Shown here: positions 58,455 to 64,000 of the stretch, piece after piece
Layout: each line of letters opens with the position of its first letter
Numbering within the stretch: position 1 is the stretch's first letter
Origin: Streptomyces wedmorensis
Lineage (GTDB): Bacteria > Actinomycetota > Actinomycetes > Streptomycetales > Streptomycetaceae
Assembly: GCF_000716445.1 (NCBI RefSeq)
Contig: NZ_JNWK01000015.1
Span: 123,853 to 187,852, forward strand
Length of the DNA stretch: 64,000 nt
Direction: 5' to 3'
Position numbers and translations under genes: made by a program
Notes under the pieces: generated by a model
Told to the model about the DNA's origin: nothing
What the model saw: only the letters and a program-made list of their open reading frames with translations
The model's database searches: none

Positions 58455-59024
58455 ATGGACATCATGCTCTTCCACTCGGCCTACGGGCTGACCCCTTCCG
58501 TAGAGGCGGCCGCGGAGCGGCTCCGGGCCGCCGGGCACCAGGTCTGGACTCCGGACCTCTACGACGGGCGGACGGTGGGGACCGTCGAGGAGGGCGTGGC
58601 GCTCCGGGACGAGATCGGCAAGGACGAGCTGTTGAAGCGGGCGGTCCTGGCCGCCGCGCCCTACTCCGAGCGAGGCCTGGTCTACATGGGCCTGTCCCTC
58701 GGTGCCTCGATCGCGCAGACCCTGGCGCTGGGGGACGAGAAGGCGCGCGGGCTGCTGCTGTTCCACGGCACCTCGGACCTGGCCGAGTCCGCGTCGGTGG
58801 ACGAGCTGCCCGTACAGCTGCACGTGGCCGAGCCCGACCCGTTCGAGACGGACGACTGGCTGTCCTCGTGGTACCTGCAGATGCGCAAGGCCGGGGCGGA
58901 CGTGGAGATCTACCGCTACCGGGGCGCGGGGCACGTGTACACGGACCCGGAGCTGCCCGACTGGGACGAGGAGGCGGCCGACCGGACGTGGTCGGTGGCG
59001 CTGGCCTTCCTGGAGAGCCTGTAG
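58455..59024 (+). CDS. Dienelactone hydrolase-family protein
   Basis: A 189-residue alpha/beta hydrolase. The nucleophile motif is GLSLGAS (Ser instead of the Cys of classical dienelactone hydrolases) and the His is in GAGHVYTD. Function is unknown; members act on esters or lactones. ATG 58455 is preferred over in-frame ATG 58446. Confidence 0.82.
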   Translation: MDIMLFHSAYGLTPSVEAAAERLRAAGHQVWTPDLYDGRTVGTVEEGVALRDEIGKDELLKRAVLAAAPYSERGLVYMGLSLGASIAQTLALGDEKARGLLLFHGTSDLAESASVDELPVQLHVAEPDPFETDDWLSSWYLQMRKAGADVEIYRYRGAGHVYTDPELPDWDEEAADRTWSVALAFLESL

Positions 59025-59043
59025 GGCGTACGCGTGGCAAAGG

Positions 59044-59080
59044 GGTGTGGCCCCCGGGGAGGATCCCCGGGGGCCACACC
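59044..59080. terminator. Bidirectional terminator hairpin
   Basis: A perfect 17-bp stem (59044-59060 / 59064-59080) with a 3-base loop lies between the convergent hydrolase and metalloprotease genes. Confidence 0.85.
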
Positions 59081-59097
59081 TGTGTCCGGACGGTGCG

Positions 59098-60102
59098 TCA
59101 GCTCGCGCGGTACGCGGTCCAGGCGTCGGTCATCCGGGTCACCTGGCCCGCGGTGAACTGGTACATGCAGGCGTCGTAGGTGTAGTCCATGAAGTTGTGG
59201 ATCGGGTCCACGCCCGCCTTGGAGGCGCAGGAGTCACGGCCGGTCGGGCACTCGTACGCCGGGCTCTTCTCGGCCGGGGTGTCGGCGACGTAGTCGCCGT
59301 TGCCCGTGCAGCCGCCCTGGAAGGTGTGGTACAGGCCCATCCAGTGGCCGACCTCGTGGGTGGCGGTGTCGCCCTCGTTGTAGTTCGCGGCCGAACCGCC
59401 CGGGAGCGAGGAGTCGAGGACGACGACGCCGTCCATGGACGGGTTGGAGTTGTACGAGGACGGGAAGGTCGCCCAGCCCAGGAGGCCGCCGCCGAGCTTG
59501 GCGGTGTAGAAGTTCAGCGCGCCGGCGCCGCCCTTGCGGAGGGTCTGCTTCATCTGCTTCTCGGCGGTGGAGCCGGAGGTCAGGTTGTACCAGGTGGCGT
59601 TGTCCGTGTAGTCGGTTGCGGCCAGCGTGAACTGGAAGTTGGTGTTCACGTTGCCGGTGCCCTGGCCCGCGTAGGCGGCGTTCAGGACGTTCAGCTGGTT
59701 CTGGATCTGGGTGGCGGAAAGCTTGCCCGTCGTGCCCGAGTGGATCACGTGGAAGTAGACGGGGATGTTCACCACGGCGGCCGCGTCGGCGGCGGCGCTG
59801 AGGCGGCCCTCGGAGCGGGCCGCGGCCAGCTTCTTCTTCAGGTCGTCGTCCATGGCCTTGGCCTTGGACGCCGTGACCTCGTTCGGCTCGGCGGCGTGGC
59901 TGTCGGCGCCGCGCTCCTTGCGGGCGCCGGACAGGGTCGCCGTGCCGTCCTCGCACTCCTCGGCGGACGCGCCGGCCAGGGTGGTGGCGGCGCCGGTGGC
60001 GACCGGGGCGGACAGCGGGGCCAGGGCCAGGGTTCCGGCCATGACGGCGGTGCCGAGCATCCGACGCGTCATACGCGGGGATATGCGGACAAGAGCACGC
60101 AC
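59098..60102 (-). CDS. Secreted M43-family zinc metalloprotease
   Basis: A 334-residue secreted protease. An N-terminal signal sequence is followed by a propeptide (about 35-120) and the catalytic domain with [13 protein letters not shown], the HExxHxxGxxH zinc site of M43/pappalysin-like proteases, and a downstream FMDYTYDAC Met-turn. Six cysteines could form disulfides. Natural substrate is unknown. GTG 60102 has GAGGAG upstream. Confidence 0.88.
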   Translation of the reverse strand: MRALVRISPRMTRRMLGTAVMAGTLALAPLSAPVATGAATTLAGASAEECEDGTATLSGARKERGADSHAAEPNEVTASKAKAMDDDLKKKLAAARSEGRLSAAADAAAVVNIPVYFHVIHSGTTGKLSATQIQNQLNVLNAAYAGQGTGNVNTNFQFTLAATDYTDNATWYNLTSGSTAEKQMKQTLRKGGAGALNFYTAKLGGGLLGWATFPSSYNSNPSMDGVVVLDSSLPGGSAANYNEGDTATHEVGHWMGLYHTFQGGCTGNGDYVADTPAEKSPAYECPTGRDSCASKAGVDPIHNFMDYTYDACMYQFTAGQVTRMTDAWTAYRAS

Positions 60103-60290
60103 GGTGACTCCTCGTGGGGGGTGGTGGGGGAGGTACTTCCTCGCCACGCCGGGGAGATTACGCGTCCATGTCAGCCATCGAAGAGGAGTGATCAAGCCCA
60201 ATCATTCGAGGGGCAATTCGGGTCATCGGGAAGAAATTCTTGCGCCCGTTCCGGAGTTTGAGACCTCGACGTAACGAGCGGGGTGACGGA

Positions 60291-60336
60291 GGCGGGTGGT
60301 GTGTCCGGATTCGATCTCCGAAACTCGCCACCCGCC
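60291..60336 (-). terminator. Possible terminator after the PhoD gene
   Basis: GGCGGGTGG (60291-60299) and CCACCCGCC (60328-60336) pair across a 28-base loop that itself holds a short TCCGGA/TCTCCGA-like inner pairing. It lies downstream of the phoD stop and upstream of the metalloprotease gene. Confidence 0.4.
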
Positions 60337-60399
60337 GTAGCGATGTGATCTCCCGTTAACAGAAGAGATCATGGCTGAAAATCGTCGTTGAGGTGTCGC

Positions 60400-62049
60400 C
60401 TAGCGAACCGGCTGGTACACCCGCTCGACACGTTGCGTTCCGGTGAGCGTCCGGTACGACCGCGCCCAGGCCGTCGTGGCGGCCGGATCCGTCTTGTCGG
60501 AGACCGTGTAGTAGTCCATCTGCGAGCGCTCGGCGGTCACGTCCAGCACTCCGTAGCCGTGGTGGTCCATGTCCACCCACTTCACATGGCGGTTGGCGGC
60601 CTTCACCGCGCCCGCGGCCACCACCGAGAGGGTCCCGGACGCCACGTGCAGGATGTCGTCCAGGTTGTCCGAGGTGACCGAGGTGACCACGAACTCGGTC
60701 GCGGCCGAGGCCGACAGCGGGTACGTCGCCGCCTTCACCGGCACGTCGTTGGCCCACGCCATGTGGATGTCGCCGGTCAGGAAGACCGTGTTGCGGATCC
60801 CCCGCGAGGTCAGGTGCGCGAGCAGCTCCTTGCGGTCGTCGGTGTAGCCGTCCCACTGGTCGACGTTGGCCGCGAGGCCCTCCTTCGGCAGCCCCATCAG
60901 TTCGGCCAGCGGCTCCAGGAGATACGCCGGGAGGGAGCCGAAGGCGACCGGCGAGATCATCACCGAGGTGCCGACCAGCTGCCAGGTCGCGTCCGAGCCG
61001 GCGAGGCCGGACTTCAGCCAGTCCAGCTGGGCCCGGCCGGTGATGCTCCGCTCCGGGTCGTCGACCGTGCCGCTGCCCGTCTTCGCCGGCGCGGAGCGGA
61101 AGGAGCGGAGGTCGAGCAGGTGCAGATCGGCCAGCTTGCCGAAGCGCAGCCGCCGGAAGACCGTGCCCTCCGTGGAGGTGCGGACCGGCATCCACTCGAA
61201 GTACGCCTGCTTGGCGGCGGCCACCCGGGCCGCCCACTCGCCCTCGGCGCCGGGGGTGTGGTTCTCGGCCCCGCCCGCCCAGGCGTCGTTGGCGAACTCG
61301 TGGTCGTCCCAGATGGCGATCACCGGGTGGGCCGCGTGCAGCGCCTGGAGGTCCGGGTCCGTCTTGTAGTGGCCGTGCCGGGTCCGGTAGTCGGCGAGCG
61401 AGACGATCTCGTGGCGCGGCTCGTGCTGCCGGACGACGTACTTCGCCTCCGGGTAGGCGCCGCTGGCGTACTCGTAGACGTAGTCGCCGAGATGGAGGAT
61501 CGCGTCCAGGTCGGCGCGGCCGGCGAGGTGGCGGTACGCGGAGAAGTGGCCGGACTCCCAGTTCGCGCAGGAGACCACGCCGAAGCGCACGCCCGGGGCG
61601 GCGGCGTCGGCGGCCGGCGCCGTTCGGGTGCGGGCGGCGGGGGAGACGGCGGCGCCGGCGGTGAACCGGAACCAGTAGGCGGTGGCCGGGCGCAGGCCGC
61701 GCACGTCCGCCTTGACGGTGTGGTCGGCGGAGGCGCTCGCCGTGGTGGTGCCGGAGGCGACGACCCGGGCGAAGCCGCGGTCCTCGGCCAGTTCCCAGCC
61801 GACCTGGACGTCCGGGCCGAGGCCCGATCCGGGCACGGCCTCGGGGGAGGGGGTGACGCGCGTCCAGAGCAGGACGCCGTCGGGGAGCGGGTCGCCGGAG
61901 GCGACGCCGTGGAGGAAGGCGGGTGCCCCGGCGTCCGCGAGAGCCGGGGAGGCCGCGCCGAGGAGGGCGGGCGCCGCGACGGCGGTGACGGCCGCGGCCT
62001 TGACGACCGTACGGCGGGTGGGGGCAGGAGATATGAAACGACTGGTCAC
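60400..62049 (-). CDS. phoD: Alkaline phosphatase PhoD, Tat-exported
   Basis: A 549-residue phosphatase. The Tat signal ([20 protein letters not shown]) gives export. Metal-site motifs are [41 protein letters not shown] and LTGDIHMAW, typical of PhoD family alkaline phosphatases that release phosphate from organic esters. No confident PHO box was seen upstream. GTG 62049 is the start. Confidence 0.93.
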   Translation of the reverse strand: MTSRFISPAPTRRTVVKAAAVTAVAAPALLGAASPALADAGAPAFLHGVASGDPLPDGVLLWTRVTPSPEAVPGSGLGPDVQVGWELAEDRGFARVVASGTTTASASADHTVKADVRGLRPATAYWFRFTAGAAVSPAARTRTAPAADAAAPGVRFGVVSCANWESGHFSAYRHLAGRADLDAILHLGDYVYEYASGAYPEAKYVVRQHEPRHEIVSLADYRTRHGHYKTDPDLQALHAAHPVIAIWDDHEFANDAWAGGAENHTPGAEGEWAARVAAAKQAYFEWMPVRTSTEGTVFRRLRFGKLADLHLLDLRSFRSAPAKTGSGTVDDPERSITGRAQLDWLKSGLAGSDATWQLVGTSVMISPVAFGSLPAYLLEPLAELMGLPKEGLAANVDQWDGYTDDRKELLAHLTSRGIRNTVFLTGDIHMAWANDVPVKAATYPLSASAATEFVVTSVTSDNLDDILHVASGTLSVVAAGAVKAANRHVKWVDMDHHGYGVLDVTAERSQMDYYTVSDKTDPAATTAWARSYRTLTGTQRVERVYQPVR

Positions 62050-62182
62050 GGCCAGTCAGATTACTGACGGGTAGGCCTGTTGTGCAGGCGAAATCCGGAA
62101 GTTCACCGACTCGTCGCCCGTGGGGCCCGTCCGACGATCCCCCGCCCGGGGGCCGCCCGCCCGTCGCGCACGCTCGACAAGA

Positions 62183-62218
62183 CGCCCCGCCCCCGGCCGA
62201 GGGGCCGGGGGCGGGGCG
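62183..62218 (-). terminator. Terminator after the DsbA-like gene
   Basis: A perfect 16-bp GC stem (62183-62198 / 62203-62218) with a GAGG loop sits just past the stop of the thioredoxin-fold gene. Confidence 0.85.
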
Positions 62219-62224
62219 CGAGCG

Positions 62225-63040
62225 TCAGGCCTTGAGGGCGGCGTCGATCGCCGTGGTGAACTCGGCCGGGGTCATCGGCGGGTTGTCGCTGCCCGCCACC
62301 GTCACCGGCTTGCCGTCCATCTTCAGGGTCGGGGTGCCCGTCACCCCGCTCGCGTCGAAGGCCGCGGACATCTTCATCGCCCAGGCGTCGAAGGTGCCGT
62401 CCTCCACGTGCTTCTTGAACGCGGCGTTGCCCTTGAGCGCCGGCACCGAGTCCGCCACCTCCAGGAGGTAGGAGTCCTTGGCGAACTTGTCGTCGTTCTC
62501 CTCCGGGTGGAAGTCCGCCGAGTAGAGCGCGGCCTTGTACTTCAGGAAGGCCTCGGGGCTGACGTCCAGCGCCGCGCCGAGCGCCGAGAGGGCGTTCTTC
62601 GAGCCCTCGCCCGGAGCGGCGTTGTCGATGAAGGTGGCACCGACGTACTTGATCTTGTACTTGCCGGCCTCGACGTCCTTCTCGACCGTGGCGCCCACCG
62701 ACTGCTCGAAGGTCGCGCAGACCGGGCAGCGCGAGTCCTCGTACAGCTCCAGCGTCTTCTTCGCGGACGACTTGCCGATGACGACCGTCGTGCCGTTCGC
62801 GCCCGAGGTGTTCTTCGGGGCCGTGACGGACTTCGCGTCCGCCGCGGCCTCCCACTGGGACGGCTTGTTGGACTGCACCACCGCGTAGCCGATGCCGCCG
62901 GCGGCGGCCAGGACGGCCACGGCCGAGACGCCGACGACGAGCTGCCGGCGCGCCCGGTCCTTCTTCGCCTGGCGCTCGCGCTCGACGCGCAGCCGCTCGC
63001 GGGCGGCGGCCTTGTTGGACTGGCTGTTGCGTGCACTCAT
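62225..63040 (-). CDS. Membrane-anchored DsbA-like thioredoxin
   Basis: A 271-residue protein with a basic cytoplasmic tail, one membrane helix (VVGVSAVAVLAAAGGIGYAVV) and an extracellular thioredoxin domain. The redox motif CPVC (Cys105, Cys108) and the cis-Pro segment GVTGTPTLK are present. It probably oxidises or isomerises secreted disulfides, possibly with the adjacent membrane protein as partner. Confidence 0.9.
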   Translation of the reverse strand: MSARNSQSNKAAARERLRVERERQAKKDRARRQLVVGVSAVAVLAAAGGIGYAVVQSNKPSQWEAAADAKSVTAPKNTSGANGTTVVIGKSSAKKTLELYEDSRCPVCATFEQSVGATVEKDVEAGKYKIKYVGATFIDNAAPGEGSKNALSALGAALDVSPEAFLKYKAALYSADFHPEENDDKFAKDSYLLEVADSVPALKGNAAFKKHVEDGTFDAWAMKMSAAFDASGVTGTPTLKMDGKPVTVAGSDNPPMTPAEFTTAIDAALKA

Positions 63041-63091
63041 GATCGTGATCTCCGTGAAAGAGGGGAAGGCAGGGGGAACCGCGGGACTCGC

Positions 63092-63778
63092 TCAGACGAG
63101 GGCGAGGCCCGGGCGCGGCGGTCCCCGCCGCCCCACGGAGTGCACGAGGAGCCGGGTGCGGGAGGGCTGCGGCCGGTCCGAGGGCCGCGCGGCGCGCCGG
63201 GGCGCCGGACCACCCGCACGGAAGAAGGCCGCCACCAGGAGCAGCGGGCGGAACGCGAAGGCCGCCACCGCCCCGGCCAGCCGGGCCAGCGCCCGCTCCC
63301 CGCCGCGCAGCCAGCACGCCGCCGACACCCCGACGCCCAGGTGGGCCAGGAGCAGCAGCCACGGCAGCGCCGGGTCGGGGGAGGCGAGCAGGGCGGCCGC
63401 GCCCCCGCCCTCGGGCGTCACCACGCCGGGCAGAGGGGTCCCCACGGCGCCGCCGCAGAAGACCTCCACGCCCACCGCCCGCAGCGAACCGGCGACCGGG
63501 CCGCCGGCCGGGCCGTAACAGACCGCCTGACCGCTGGTGAAGAGCGTGTCGGCCGCCAGCTCCAGCGGGACGAGGAGCCCGGCGATCGGGCCGAGGCCGC
63601 GCTCGCGGCCGGCCAGCGCGTACGCCACCGCGAAGACGGCGACCGCCACGGGGACGACCGTCCCCAGCGGCAGCGGAACGCCCGAGAGCAGCACGTGGGA
63701 CGCCACGGACAGCGTCACGACCAGTGCCGTGAAGAACGCCGCCCGCAGCGTCCTCAGCTGCGTCCCTGCCATGTCCAT
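63092..63778 (-). CDS. Hypothetical membrane protein next to dsbA-like gene
   Basis: A 228-residue protein with about five hydrophobic segments and a basic C-terminal tail. No domain was recognised. Two cysteines lie in the extracellular or loop region (AVCYGPAG and VFCGGAVG). Start is ATG 63778 or 63772. Confidence 0.65.
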   Translation of the reverse strand: MDMAGTQLRTLRAAFFTALVVTLSVASHVLLSGVPLPLGTVVPVAVAVFAVAYALAGRERGLGPIAGLLVPLELAADTLFTSGQAVCYGPAGGPVAGSLRAVGVEVFCGGAVGTPLPGVVTPEGGGAAALLASPDPALPWLLLLAHLGVGVSAACWLRGGERALARLAGAVAAFAFRPLLLVAAFFRAGGPAPRRAARPSDRPQPSRTRLLVHSVGRRGPPRPGLALV

Positions 63779-63848
63779 CGTCGTGGAGTGTGTCACGGGG
63801 GGCCGTAAGAGGTCCCTAAGGACAAGCTGTGGACCGCCCCGCCCGCCC

Positions 63849-63948
63849 CTAGGGCCTGTCTGAAAAATCCCGTCGGGTCCGGCCCGCCCGGCACGCACGC
63901 TCCGAACGACCCGGCCTGATCCGACGCGAATTGTCAGACAGGCCCTAG
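63849..63948. mobile_element. MITE-like element with IS5-type ends
   Basis: CTAGGGCCTGTCTGA (63849-63863) and TCAGACAGGCCCTAG (63934-63948) are perfect complements. Taking CTAG as the target duplication, the element is 92 bp with 25-bp imperfect terminal repeats (22 of 25 match). There is no coding capacity. The CTAG flanks fit the YTAR target of the IS5 group, whose transposase could mobilise it in trans. Confidence 0.75.
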
Positions 63949-64000
63949 TCTTCTGAGTCAGGAATTCTGTTCAGATATGAGGCGAGGCGTTCGAGGATCT

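Noticed and set aside
62050..62182. PHO box upstream of phoD
   Set aside because: One GTTCACC-like half-site is visible near 62100, but there is no second properly spaced direct repeat.

Overview
This window is a piece of a Streptomyces chromosome. The evidence is the very high GC content with GTG and TTG starts, the Streptomyces-type division and cell wall (dcw) cluster, LL-DAP-type Mur ligases, a long DivIVA, an actinobacterial translational T-box ahead of ileS, and gene order matching the S. coelicolor SCO2117-SCO2068 region as I remember it. No tRNA, rRNA, CRISPR array, prophage or biosynthetic cluster is visible.

Left arm (1-31.7 kb). A PhzE/TrpEG-type anthranilate synthase runs off the left edge, behind a complete trp leader peptide with three Trp codons and an attenuator. 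Next come a secreted repeat-bearing amidase, a class II DAHP synthase that stops just before its catalytic C-terminus, an iron pair (bfd with an iron box, and bfr), a YedY-type molybdoenzyme, and a His-rich DUF4396 membrane protein with a CsoR-like operator. Endonuclease IV and a four-PASTA Ser/Thr kinase follow. The thiamine block is thiO-thiS-thiG behind a TPP riboswitch, with thiE nearby, and a ferredoxin reductase, an Rv2175c-like DNA-binding protein and metF lie beside it. DAHP synthase, PASTA kinase, Rv2175c-like protein and MetF are also neighbours in mycobacteria. Then come a carotenoid-desaturase-like flavoprotein, a DUF4126 protein, a TetR-controlled ATPase/YhgE unit with a clear palindromic operator, a HEPN-like protein, a methyltransferase, a DUF3040 protein, an intergenic repeat array, a MoxR-DUF58-transglutaminase operon and a beta-carbonic anhydrase.

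Core (31.9-49.9 kb). The dcw cluster reads in one direction: rsmH, ftsL-like, ftsI, murE, murF, mraY, murD, ftsW, murG, ftsQ, ftsZ, pgeF, yggS-like, sepF, yggT and divIVA. mraZ, ftsA, murC, murB and ddl are absent. The ftsQ-ftsZ gap holds a promoter and a conserved-looking dyad.

Right arm (50-64 kb). ileS with its T-box (minus), a DksA/TraR-like protein lacking its fourth zinc cysteine, lspA, an RluD-type pseudouridine synthase, a GNAT protein, a CPA1 Na+/H+ antiporter, a dienelactone-hydrolase-like protein, a secreted M43 metalloprotease, a Tat-exported PhoD phosphatase, a DsbA-like thioredoxin and a membrane protein. The window ends with a ~100-bp MITE-like element that has IS5-type ends and CTAG flanks.

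Most of the window is ordinary core genome. The items most worth checking are the truncated DAHP synthase with its adjoining perfect hairpin, the CsoR-like site at the His-rich DUF4396 gene, the TetR operator, the 15-bp hairpin inside ftsQ, the dyad before ftsZ, the DksA-like protein with a lost ligand, the intergenic repeat array and the MITE.
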